Origin: Candidatus Hermodarchaeota archaeon
Lineage (GTDB): Archaea > Asgardarchaeota > Hermodarchaeia > Hermodarchaeales > Hermodarchaeaceae
Assembly: GCA_016840185.1 (NCBI GenBank)
Contig: JAEOSV010000293.1
Location: forward strand, 1-8,658
Length of the DNA: 8,658 bases
Reading direction: 5' to 3'
Shown here: positions 1-5,941 of the stretch, in pieces
Position numbering within the stretch: the stretch's first letter is position 1
Layout: each line of letters starts with the position of its first letter
The notes under the pieces: model-generated
Database searches by the model: none
The model's input: the letters and a program-made list of their open reading frames with translations, nothing else
What the model was told of the DNA's origin: nothing
Position numbers and translations under genes: made by a program

Positions 1-1
1 C

Positions 2-37
2 GTTCCGGTGGTCGTCATTCGCCGTCGCCGTAAGTAG
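2..37 (+). CDS. C-terminal fragment of a probable membrane-anchored protein
   Basis: Only the last eleven codons and a TAG stop are in the window. In the frame beginning at base 2 they read VPVVVIRRRRK. A short hydrophobic run followed by four arginines and a lysine is what the end of a C-terminal transmembrane anchor with a cytoplasmic stop-transfer patch looks like, and the surface enzyme at 1539-3755 ends in a similar way. The hairpin terminator about 50 bases further on fits a gene ending here. The other two forward frames also end in stops close by, so the frame choice rests on this tail pattern alone. The function cannot be inferred. Confidence 0.4.
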   Translation, partial: VPVVVIRRRRK

Positions 38-75
38 TCAATAGACTACCTACACCTGGTTTGCACTATAAGGGC

Positions 76-126
76 AAAAAAAATGGAGAATGCCCCTGGG
101 CACTTCTCCTATCCTTTTCTTTTTTT
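76..126. terminator. Bidirectional hairpin terminator
   Basis: GGAGAA (85-90) pairs with TTCTCC (104-109), and GCCC (92-95) pairs with GGGC (98-101), giving a nearly perfect stem with a small bulge. On the plus strand it is followed by a T-rich run (110-126). On the minus strand it is followed by eight T (the A run at 76-83). It can therefore end both the left-edge plus-strand gene and the minus-strand membrane protein whose stop is at 125. Archaeal termination depends mainly on the U tract, which is present on both sides. Confidence 0.6.
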
Positions 127-1366
127 ATTCTGCTGTTGATTCCGTCTTGGTGAATTTTCGCCATTGGTGCCAGAGGAAGAAACCTGCCACGACGAAGCCA
201 ATAAATCCGAGACTAACGATATCAAGGAGAGAAAGACCTAGATAGAAAATGAGCCACTGAACGATGGGTAGCAGCCCTGATACTGACATAGCGATTGTCA
301 GCCAGATGAAGCCAGAAGCTAGGAAAGAGAGATGGAGGAAAAAGAGGGTTGTCTCACCCCGGACTTCAGGTAACCGATAAGTCTGTAAATAGGCGAAGGC
401 GGCGATAAAGGAGAAAAACGCAAGTGGAACAGAGCACCACATTAGGAAGAAGAATAGTGTGCTATAAAGTACCAACCCCCAAGCGGGGTCAATGAATACC
501 ATGATGTTACTCATAAGCCATTGAAGATCAGCAAGTGTTACCAAAAGCATACTGGGTATCCAAGCGAGTTGAGCATACCAGAAGGTTGGATTTTCATATC
601 GTCGTTCATAAGCACGGAGAACCATAGTAATGCCAACGATGGTAATCCAACCAATGAGAAGACTAAATGCGTTAATCACCGCTGCAGCCGCAACTGGGAG
701 GGGATAGAACCCGTTAATAACCCACTTCATTCCGAGGAGAGAATAGACGATCAAGGCTAGAGGACCCAATGTGCGAATAATTGCAACACGTTTAGGACTC
801 AAGAGACGGATAATCGGTGAAAAGATGGAATGCTGAGTTGCAGGTGCATAAATGAAGAGACACAAGAAGGCACCTAGTGCAAGGATGCCTAACCCCATGA
901 AACTCAACCAGCCAATCCCATTAATGAGAAGAAGAATAGAAGCCGTAAAAGCAAAGCGACTCTTTCCACCCAGTGGTTTACGGACACTAAAGAAGAACAT
1001 CCCCCAGAACAGGAAGGACAACATAAGCCCGTAGGCGGATAAGAACCAATAGACAAGTCCAATCGTATATCCCAAAGCTACAAGGATTTGGGTCACTCCA
1101 TAAAATGTCCACGTAACCCATGTCAGAATTATTGTAAAATAGGTTAACAATGAACTGGGAGAATTCAATTCAGTCCTTAAAGCAAGAAAACCAAAGCTAA
1201 AACAAAACGCTGCAACCATACAGAGAACTGCCATCACTCCGGCGATAACCGGAGATGCTGCACCATAAAATGATGGTGGAGTGTAAAACAGGAGAAGCGC
1301 TAAAATCCCGTAGAGTACAAATAAGATGCTACCAAGGAATCCGATATCAGACCACTTCGTCTCCAT
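125..1366 (-). CDS. Multi-pass integral membrane protein of unknown function (413 aa)
   Basis: The protein is almost entirely hydrophobic, with roughly 10 to 13 transmembrane segments joined by short loops and ending in a charged tail (WHQWRKFTKTESTAE). I recognise no transporter or enzyme signature. The start is placed at the ATG at 1364-1366 (METKWSDIG...). Upstream of it is AAAGGTG, an SD-like sequence 6-7 bases away, and the first helix begins soon after. The open frame extends to an ATG at 1489, but the added 41 residues are rich in Lys and Cys, are unlike a membrane protein N-terminus, and lie on the likely promoter. The two halves may be related: the segment near residues 6-60 resembles that near 195-255 (IG-L...L-YG...FY..P...AA..VI). 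The gene is divergent from the surface enzyme at 1539 and ends at the hairpin at 85-109. The coding call is secure; the function is unknown. Confidence 0.85.
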   Translation of the reverse strand: METKWSDIGFLGSILFVLYGILALLLFYTPPSFYGAASPVIAGVMAVLCMVAAFCFSFGFLALRTELNSPSSLLTYFTIILTWVTWTFYGVTQILVALGYTIGLVYWFLSAYGLMLSFLFWGMFFFSVRKPLGGKSRFAFTASILLLINGIGWLSFMGLGILALGAFLCLFIYAPATQHSIFSPIIRLLSPKRVAIIRTLGPLALIVYSLLGMKWVINGFYPLPVAAAAVINAFSLLIGWITIVGITMVLRAYERRYENPTFWYAQLAWIPSMLLVTLADLQWLMSNIMVFIDPAWGLVLYSTLFFFLMWCSVPLAFFSFIAAFAYLQTYRLPEVRGETTLFFLHLSFLASGFIWLTIAMSVSGLLPIVQWLIFYLGLSLLDIVSLGFIGFVVAGFFLWHQWRKFTKTESTAE

Positions 1367-1423
1367 AAAAGCACCTTTCCGTACTGTGCCTACTAAGTGC
1401 TCTTTAGGCTTTTCTATCAGCAG

Positions 1424-1445
1424 AAAAAATAAATTAGTTTCACAA
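1424..1445 (-). promoter_or_regulatory. Candidate BRE/TATA promoter of the membrane protein gene
   Basis: On the minus strand this reads TTGTGAAACTAATTTATTTT: a purine-rich BRE-like GTGAAA followed by an A/T box. Initiation about 25 bases downstream would fall near 1405 and leave a leader of about 40 bases before the ATG at 1366. A second A/T box (1477-1485) could also serve this strand, but it would give a leader of about 85 bases. Confidence 0.4.
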
Positions 1446-1474
1446 ATCGCAGATTTTTTCAAACACCATTTCGC

Positions 1475-1486
1475 ACAATATATATG
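1475..1486 (+). promoter_or_regulatory. Candidate TATA box of the surface phospholipase-like gene
   Basis: ACAATATATATG is a strong A/T box. Initiation about 25-30 bases downstream (about 1508-1512) would leave a leader of about 30 bases before the GTG at 1539. The core ATATATAT is symmetrical and could also be read toward the divergent membrane protein gene. Confidence 0.45.
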
Positions 1487-1524
1487 CATGTATCTCCGAT
1501 AGAGATTCTATTCCCAAGGTTAAC

Positions 1525-1542
1525 ATGGACGTGACTCTGTGA
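1525..1542 (+). promoter_or_regulatory. SD region and 5-codon mini-ORF overlapping a GTG start
   Basis: GGACGTGA (1527-1534) matches the extended SD consensus GGAGGTGA with one mismatch and sits 4 bases before the GTG at 1539, which supports that start. The same bases also contain ATG GAC GTG ACT CTG TGA, whose TGA overlaps the GTG start as GTGA. This could be a tiny leader ORF coupled to the main gene, or simply an SD that happens to follow AT. Confidence 0.4.
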
Positions 1543-3755
1543 AAAGAAAATCTGCTAAAGTCATAATATTAATCGCTTTAATTGGAATAGGCGTTTTTCT
1601 CAGCACTTCCCGCTTTCCAACAGCACAAGCGTGGGGATTGGCAACCCACATGTGGCTTACAGATCAGTCCATTGACGCCCTTCCTTCAAGTGACTGGAAA
1701 GACGCCTTTGAATACTTTGCCAGCGACATAAAAAGTGGTGCCATAACCCCTGACACTGTCTGGCAAGACTGGGATAACCACCTATATTATCCCCACACCG
1801 CACAGCACTCAGCACATATTGCAACTGAGCGTTGGTTTGGCTTCATGGTCAACAATCTTACAATGGGAAATTGGAAAGACGGAATGTTTGCCGCAGGAGT
1901 TATGAGCCACTATTTTGGTGACCCCAACATCCCTATTCATACCGATTCTAACTGGCCAGGTCATTCGGTTCTAGAGGGCGATATCAATAGCCATCTAGCG
2001 ACCTTCAGCATTTCCGTACCAGCACCCCAAATAATTTCAGACCCTCGACAAGCTGTCATTGACGCCGCAGTTGTTTCTCATGATAATTATACTGACTGCG
2101 TGACACTTTATCCAAATGGGATCCAACCAAGCCCAAGTCCCTTAGACTCAAATTCAACCTTTCACGGGATGATTGAGACGCAATTAGAACGTGCCGTGAC
2201 AGGTATCCGTGATCTCTGGTATACAGCAATCCAAGGACTCGAGGCCCCCGAGATTCCCAGTGGTGCAATATCATACACAATCCTCATTGATGGAGGGCAT
2301 GATAATGAATATGTGGCTTCGAATCAGTTGACGAACTTCATGAGCAGTCTTGAAACCTGGGGCTTAAACGTATTAGAAGACAACGACGGAATCACACCCA
2401 CTGATCTTCTTGGGGTTGACTTACTTGTCATAACCGCTCCACACGACAACTTCACATTAGCAGAAACCAATGCAATTGCGGATTGGTTCGTGAACGGTAC
2501 TCGCAAGAACATGCTTGTAACCGGATATTCAGATTTCCAAAATCAATACGGGTTCGAACGGCCTACAGTGAACTGGCTGTTAGCAAATTGTACGACTCAT
2601 TTCAGGTTAAATGATGACCAAATTTTCAATCCAGATGGCTACCAACTTTGGTACTGTGATATCGACGAAATCCTGTCTCCATCTCTGACCTTTAACATCA
2701 CCAAAGACGTAAACAGCATTCGAATGTATTCTACCTCTAGCTTGTACTATACAGATCCTGGCGCAGTAACTAACATTACCTTTGGTAATGAAGACTTTTA
2801 CCAAGTAGACGACTATCCTCCTCCAGCGATTATCTATGACGACACTGATAATGGAGTGGGAGGAAGCCGAATTCCACTTATGGCTGTTGAAGAAGTCGGC
2901 GACTCACGTATTATGCTCTCAGGCACCACCTTCTACAGTGACTACGATTACCCAATTCCAGACAACGAAATCCTCATCGAAAATGTTTGCGAATGGCTGC
3001 TCAATACATCACTTATTGAACTCGATGTATTTGGCCCAACGATTTCCAATGTCACTCCAACACCCAATCCTCCACGAAGTGGAGAAGCACTCACTATATC
3101 AGCTACGATTACTGACCCAGCCGGTGTAGACAATGCAACCCTATACTACCAAATCGATTCAGGAACTGAACAATCAATCACAATGACCGCTGCAGCTTCA
3201 ACCTACTCAGCACAAATCCCCTCGAACCAGATAACCACAGGTGGAAACATATCGTACTACATTAAAACCTACGACCTCCTTGACAACTGGAAAAAGACGC
3301 TCCCCACTAGTCTTATCGTTCAGGTAAATCCACCTTCAACACCGGTTCTAACCGATCCAGGTACAACCAGTACAACTGGAAATTTCACGGTGTCATGGAG
3401 TGCTAGCACAGATATTGATGGGACAATTTCTCATTATCAGTTGCAGATGGCAACGAGTTCTGACTTTTCCACGAATCTTCAAGAATGGAATGTCACTGGG
3501 ACGAGTCAAGTGATAACTGGTCTTTCGAATGGAACATACTACTTCCGTGTTCGAGCCTTTGATAATGACGATAACCCAAGCACATGGAGTAACACAGAGT
3601 CAATTAGTGTTGAAATTCCACCACCCCCAACACCACCACCCACAACACCACCGCCTCCTCCTATTAATCCCGTATTGGTGGGAATCATTGGTGGAGCAGT
3701 TGTAATTGCTGTTGTGGTAATTGGTCTAATCTACTACTTCGTGCGAAAACGATGA
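1539..3755 (+). CDS. Surface-anchored zinc phospholipase C / S1-P1-like enzyme with GATase-like and FN3-type domains
   Basis: This 738-residue ectoprotein has a signal peptide (about 1-31, ending AQA). Cleavage there would make Trp32 the new N-terminus, as in zinc phospholipase C and S1/P1 nucleases, where the N-terminal Trp binds zinc. Candidate metal ligands are W32, H37, D72, H81, H124 and D128 (SHYFGD), H134 (PIH), H142 and E146 (HSVLE). The HxxxD-x5-H and HxxxE spacing matches the phospholipase C signature, while the W-x4-H spacing at the N-terminus is that of S1/P1. Residues about 244-490 look like a ThuA/DUF4350-type GATase-like domain (YTILIDGGHDNEY, LLVITAPHDNFTLAE). Two beta-sandwich domains follow (about 499-596 and 598-692, the second FN3-like), then a proline stalk (694-710), a transmembrane helix (713-734) and a basic VRKR tail. 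Fifteen N-X-S/T sequons fit an extracellular, glycosylated protein. The substrate (phospholipid or phosphodiester) cannot be told from sequence. The start is a GTG with an SD-like GGACGTGA. Confidence 0.88.
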   Translation: MKRKSAKVIILIALIGIGVFLSTSRFPTAQAWGLATHMWLTDQSIDALPSSDWKDAFEYFASDIKSGAITPDTVWQDWDNHLYYPHTAQHSAHIATERWFGFMVNNLTMGNWKDGMFAAGVMSHYFGDPNIPIHTDSNWPGHSVLEGDINSHLATFSISVPAPQIISDPRQAVIDAAVVSHDNYTDCVTLYPNGIQPSPSPLDSNSTFHGMIETQLERAVTGIRDLWYTAIQGLEAPEIPSGAISYTILIDGGHDNEYVASNQLTNFMSSLETWGLNVLEDNDGITPTDLLGVDLLVITAPHDNFTLAETNAIADWFVNGTRKNMLVTGYSDFQNQYGFERPTVNWLLANCTTHFRLNDDQIFNPDGYQLWYCDIDEILSPSLTFNITKDVNSIRMYSTSSLYYTDPGAVTNITFGNEDFYQVDDYPPPAIIYDDTDNGVGGSRIPLMAVEEVGDSRIMLSGTTFYSDYDYPIPDNEILIENVCEWLLNTSLIELDVFGPTISNVTPTPNPPRSGEALTISATITDPAGVDNATLYYQIDSGTEQSITMTAAASTYSAQIPSNQITTGGNISYYIKTYDLLDNWKKTLPTSLIVQVNPPSTPVLTDPGTTSTTGNFTVSWSASTDIDGTISHYQLQMATSSDFSTNLQEWNVTGTSQVITGLSNGTYYFRVRAFDNDDNPSTWSNTESISVEIPPPPTPPPTTPPPPPINPVLVGIIGGAVVIAVVVIGLIYYFVRKR

Positions 3756-3759
3756 ATTA

Positions 3760-3797
3760 GGAAGCGGGTACCTTCCGCTTCCCTTTCTCTCTTTTTT
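3760..3797 (+). terminator. Hairpin terminator of the surface enzyme gene
   Basis: GGAAGCGG (3760-3767) and CCGCTTCC (3775-3782) form a perfect 8-bp stem with a 7-base loop. A pyrimidine stretch ending in six T (3792-3797) follows. It begins five bases after the TGA stop. The convergent decarboxylase-like gene ends against it but has no good T run on its own strand beyond the stem. Confidence 0.7.
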
Positions 3798-4489
3798 CAG
3801 TCAACGATAGCAATTACCTTGCCCAGGTTTGTAGTTAAATCAACTCTAAACCATGTCCCAGCTACAATATTTTCGAAATCAAATATTTCGTCAAGTGGAT
3901 CATCGTCTGTATGACCTAGGATAAGTTTCCCGTCCCCTGCTTTTCCTTCGTGAATTACGAAGTCAAGTTTTGCTGCAGTAATTTGTTTGACATCATAGCT
4001 TTCGCCGTCCACTCCAGGAATAATTTTGTAGTTAATCGTGTCTCCAGTGTCAATCCAATCACCAGGACCTTCAAGCTTGATGTCAAATTTCATTAGTGGA
4101 GTTTTGCCACTAAGGGTCTGGGCTTTGATGCGGTTTTCCTTTCGTGTATACTTGAAGTTCCCTGGTTTAGAGGGGAAGCCCCAAATTTCTCGATGGGCTA
4201 CCATGGAGGCAATATTATCCGTGTGCATGGTGACGCAGTATACACCCCAGTGTTCTTTGTAAGTACATTGGACTACAATAGCCGATTCCCAAAGGTCTCC
4301 ATAAGCGGAATTTCGAAACCGAGCAAGATACGCTCCGCCTAACAGTCCTGGGGAGAGAGGTTTGGGTAAAATACGTTCATAGCACTCTCTTGTTGGTGTA
4401 AAAATAATCTGAATCATTTCCGAATCCGTAAACCGTAGTGGACCTTGAAACCAGGGTTTGTAAATCGGCATCGTAAGTTGTTTTATCAT
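3797..4489 (-). CDS. Acetoacetate decarboxylase-like protein lacking the usual Schiff-base lysine
   Basis: The 230-residue protein aligns along its length with acetoacetate decarboxylase (ADC; the Clostridium enzyme is 244 residues): MIKQLTMP...F near the start, an ES motif at 69-70 where ADC has its active-site Glu76, HREIWGFPSK at 99-108, and NYKIIPGVDG...HEG at 153-182. In ADC the corresponding segment is GREL..YPKK, with Lys115 forming the Schiff base and Lys116 next to it. Here the first position is Ser107 and only Lys108 remains, so the classical mechanism is doubtful. It may be an ADC-superfamily member with another reaction, or Lys108 may take over. It is cytoplasmic, with no signal peptide. 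The start is placed at the ATG at 4487-4489 because AAGGA lies about 5 bases before it. An ATG at 4507 would add six residues and also fits the family. A GTG at 4555 lies on the likely promoter. Confidence 0.88.
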   Translation of the reverse strand: MIKQLTMPIYKPWFQGPLRFTDSEMIQIIFTPTRECYERILPKPLSPGLLGGAYLARFRNSAYGDLWESAIVVQCTYKEHWGVYCVTMHTDNIASMVAHREIWGFPSKPGNFKYTRKENRIKAQTLSGKTPLMKFDIKLEGPGDWIDTGDTINYKIIPGVDGESYDVKQITAAKLDFVIHEGKAGDGKLILGHTDDDPLDEIFDFENIVAGTWFRVDLTTNLGKVIAIVD

Positions 4490-4552
4490 GTTTTCCTTCA
4501 CTTCCATGTGAAACTTACAGTATTTTTGGAATTGTCCCCAATATGCAAAATT

Positions 4553-4566
4553 CACCTTTTAACTGT
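4553..4566 (-). promoter_or_regulatory. Candidate TATA element of the decarboxylase-like gene
   Basis: On the minus strand this reads ACAGTTAAAAGGTG. The AGTTAAAAG core also occurs upstream of the type I membrane protein gene (7876-7886) and the GTPase gene (7085-7095). Initiation about 25 bases on, near 4533, would place both ATG candidates (4507, 4489) in the transcript and exclude the GTG at 4555. Confidence 0.4.
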
Positions 4567-4579
4567 ACGTGACGTTACA
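4564..4579. promoter_or_regulatory. Palindromic operator-like site between divergent genes
   Basis: TGTACGTGACGTTACA has outer arms TGTA/TACA and an inner odd-centred palindrome ACGTGACGT (4567-4575). It touches the TATA element of the decarboxylase-like gene and lies just upstream of the divergent small membrane protein promoter, a position where a regulator could act on both. The evidence is the symmetry and position alone. Confidence 0.25.
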
Positions 4580-4600
4580 TTCAACACAAATCGATTCCAG

Positions 4601-4617
4601 TTTCTGAAAATTTTTAA
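4601..4617 (+). promoter_or_regulatory. Candidate BRE/TATA promoter for a leaderless small gene
   Basis: TTTCTGAAAATTTTTAA combines a BRE-like CTGAAAA with an A/T box centred near 4612. Initiation about 25-27 bases downstream falls on the ATG at 4639, so the transcript would be leaderless, which agrees with the lack of any SD before that ATG. Confidence 0.45.
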
Positions 4618-4638
4618 GACAAGAAGTTGCCACTATTG

Positions 4639-4854
4639 ATGATTGCCTTGCGAAAAATCGATATCTTGTGCCCACTCCTCCTCATTGTAATTGCTTTGGT
4701 CATCACATGGATACTTTATATTACTAATCCAGTAATCTTGCCCTTTGCCATTGGTTTTGTTATTCTGCTCATCGTGTTTATTCTAGCATCCTTTCTTTCG
4801 GGTCGTTACACGCATGAAGGTTCAGCGGACGCTGCGTATAAGCTCAAGCGTTGA
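4639..4854 (+). CDS. Small two-helix membrane protein (71 aa)
   Basis: I do not recognise a family. Two hydrophobic helices (about 7-29 and 31-54) are separated by a short TNP turn, giving a hairpin in the membrane. A polar, charged C-terminal tail follows (GRYTHEGSADAAYKLKR). The ATG at 4639 is preferred because an archaeal promoter sits at the right distance for a leaderless start. A TTG at 4627 would add only four residues. It is divergent from the decarboxylase-like gene and converges with the next gene, the stops being 14 bases apart. With no operon partner and no motif, the role is unknown. It is more likely real than chance, given its promoter and clean two-helix layout. Confidence 0.65.
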   Translation: MIALRKIDILCPLLLIVIALVITWILYITNPVILPFAIGFVILLIVFILASFLSGRYTHEGSADAAYKLKR

Positions 4855-4868
4855 TTCTTAGTTCTATG

Positions 4869-5261
4869 CTATGGGAAGAAGACCAAGAATAGAAAGTTGA
4901 TTACAAAGTCGATGACAAAAATCAGAATTGATGCTATCACCACGATCGTAAGCCCTCGGAAAAACATGGTATCAAAGAAGTGTTGAACGAGAATCATCCA
5001 GACAATGAATGTAGCAAACAAACTTACCACACTCCAAGCAAACAGCACAATTTCATTCAACCCAGGAACAAGAACGAAGCTAATCGCCCAATCAATTCCA
5101 AGTTTGAGTAATAACCCAATTAACGCGACAAAGATGGCGTCTGTGACCTTTGCATTAACACCTGAAAAAAGACGGCCTGCCGCGAAGAAGGCAATCGTTG
5201 CAACTACAAAACTAATAACAAATGTGACAATGACATTAATCTGAGCCGGTGAAAGAAACAA
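4869..5261 (-). CDS. Four-helix membrane protein of unknown function (130 aa)
   Basis: Four transmembrane segments are visible (about 7-28, 40-65, 71-94, 104-129), with few polar residues apart from a GRLFSG loop, an Asp in helix 2 (GIDWA) and a QHFFD loop. I recognise no family. The only available start is TTG at 5259-5261, because a stop lies four codons upstream and no ATG or GTG lies in the first helix. No SD is close to it; GGAG lies 13 bases away. A good BRE/TATA element (CGAAATTATTTAG, 5312-5325) sits upstream at a sensible distance. The gene is divergent from the 137-residue membrane protein, and its stop faces that of the 71-residue one. Confidence 0.75.
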   Translation of the reverse strand: MFLSPAQINVIVTFVISFVVATIAFFAAGRLFSGVNAKVTDAIFVALIGLLLKLGIDWAISFVLVPGLNEIVLFAWSVVSLFATFIVWMILVQHFFDTMFFRGLTIVVIASILIFVIDFVINFLFLVFFP

Positions 5262-5286
5262 GGGTATTGATCAACTCCACTACTTG

Positions 5287-5325
5287 TAGCGCTATGATAC
5301 GCTTGAGCTTCCCTAAATAATTTCG
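5287..5325 (-). promoter_or_regulatory. BRE/TATA promoter with palindrome near the expected transcription start
   Basis: The minus strand reads CGAAATTATTTAGGG (5311-5325), a textbook archaeal BRE (CGAAA) plus TATA (TTATTTA). The predicted initiation point is near 5290, inside the perfect 8-bp palindrome TAGCGCTA (5287-5294). That position would suit an operator, but an 8-bp palindrome can occur by chance. Confidence 0.5.
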
Positions 5326-5370
5326 CCCTTACATGCACTAAGAACGGAAAAAACCCTTTTAGAAGCTAGG

Positions 5371-5379
5371 CTTATATCA
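5371..5379 (+). promoter_or_regulatory. Candidate TATA box of the 137-residue membrane protein gene
   Basis: CTTATATCA is the only good A/T box between the two divergent genes on this strand. Initiation about 25 bases downstream would be near 5400, leaving about 28 bases of leader that contain the SD GGAGG at 5416-5420. Confidence 0.4.
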
Positions 5380-5413
5380 AAGAAGGCAACAACACTATCG
5401 CCATACTCAACCG

Positions 5414-5431
5414 ATGGAGGCCCTCCTTTGA
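5414..5431 (+). promoter_or_regulatory. SD region and 5-codon mini-ORF overlapping a TTG start
   Basis: GGAGG (5416-5420) lies 7 bases before the TTG at 5428 and fixes that start. It is part of GGAGGCCCTCC, a palindrome with one central base. The same stretch reads ATG GAG GCC CTC CTT TGA, a 5-codon ORF whose TGA overlaps the TTG start. This is the same geometry as at 1525-1542. Confidence 0.5.
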
Positions 5432-5841
5432 GCAGTAGTAACAAAGTTAGCGAACGAATTCAAACCGCATCCATTGCCCAAATCACAGGAATCGTACTCA
5501 TTTGGTACTCTCTTGCGATAATTGGGTCACGCCTTATTACCGTCGTCATTGCGCCAGGTATAGGAATCGAATCAGGCATTTATCATTACCGTCATATTCT
5601 TTGGGGCCTTATTCTCATGACCCTCGGCGGGTTCATTGGTTTATATTGGGATAGTCGACGAGCCATGGTTTTCGGAGCCTTTTTCCTCGGACTTGGGCTC
5701 GGATTAGCCGTTGACGAAGTTGGACTCATCCTTGTCACTGCAGACGCAGGTTACTGGGACCCAATAACCTACCCCATCATGATCATCGTAGGACAACTAC
5801 TTTTCATTGCTTGGATGGCAGCTCGACAACAAGGTCGCTAG
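5428..5841 (+). CDS. Four-helix membrane protein with HYRH and GLAVDE motifs (137 aa)
   Basis: After a polar N-terminus (MSSSNKVSERIQ) there are about four transmembrane segments (roughly 18-42, 57-74, 80-103, 113-131). Polar residues sit in or beside the helices: IYHYRHILWG (His53, His56) before helix 2 and GLGLGLAVDEVGL (Asp96, Glu97) in helix 3. A His pair plus an Asp-Glu pair in a small membrane protein hints at metal binding or proton transfer. I recall similar H-x-H / GLxxDE patterns in uncharacterised archaeal and bacterial membrane proteins but can give no named family. The TTG start is supported by GGAGG seven bases upstream. The gene converges with the small GTPase gene, with 100 bp between the two stops. 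Confidence 0.8.
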   Translation: MSSSNKVSERIQTASIAQITGIVLIWYSLAIIGSRLITVVIAPGIGIESGIYHYRHILWGLILMTLGGFIGLYWDSRRAMVFGAFFLGLGLGLAVDEVGLILVTADAGYWDPITYPIMIIVGQLLFIAWMAARQQGR

Positions 5842-5850
5842 TTCACTAAG

Positions 5851-5938
5851 AAAAAAAAGGCGATAAGGGGCGTTTCCTCAAACCCGACTAGAATACAGGA
5901 ATTTCGAAATCCGCTGAACGTAAAAACTGGGTTTACCC
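5851..5938 (-). terminator. U-tract termination region downstream of the small GTPase gene
   Basis: Reading the minus strand away from the GTPase stop, GGGTAAACCC (5929-5938) can form a short hairpin followed by AGTTTTT (5922-5928). About 65 bases further on there is a run of eight T (5851-5858). Archaeal RNA polymerase stops at such U runs, so the two may act in series. The plus strand has no comparable T run for the 137-residue membrane protein gene. Confidence 0.45.
5880..5934. repeat. Nested inverted repeats between convergent genes
   Basis: AAACCC (5880-5885) and GGGTTT (5929-5934) are inverted repeats enclosing a second one, the perfect 10-bp palindrome ATTTCGAAAT (5901-5910). Weaker outer pairing CAGG/CCGCTG extends the inner one. 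In RNA this gives an inner hairpin closed by an outer stem. It probably helps to end convergent transcripts, but it lacks its own T run. Confidence 0.35.
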
Positions 5939-5941
5939 GCC

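Noticed and set aside
1367..1489. An N-terminal extension of the multi-pass membrane protein from an ATG at 1489
   Set aside because: The extra 41 residues do not resemble the rest of the protein, cover the likely promoter, and compete with a better ATG at 1366 that has an SD-like AAAGGTG.
3618..3668. The C-rich proline-codon stretch as a possible frameshift or recombination site
   Set aside because: The frame continues cleanly into the transmembrane anchor and basic tail, as in many archaeal surface proteins with a proline stalk.
4490..4555. An upstream GTG start for the decarboxylase-like protein
   Set aside because: It would begin inside the AGTTAAAAGG promoter element and adds residues not found at the start of the family. 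ATG 4489 has an SD; ATG 4507 remains possible.
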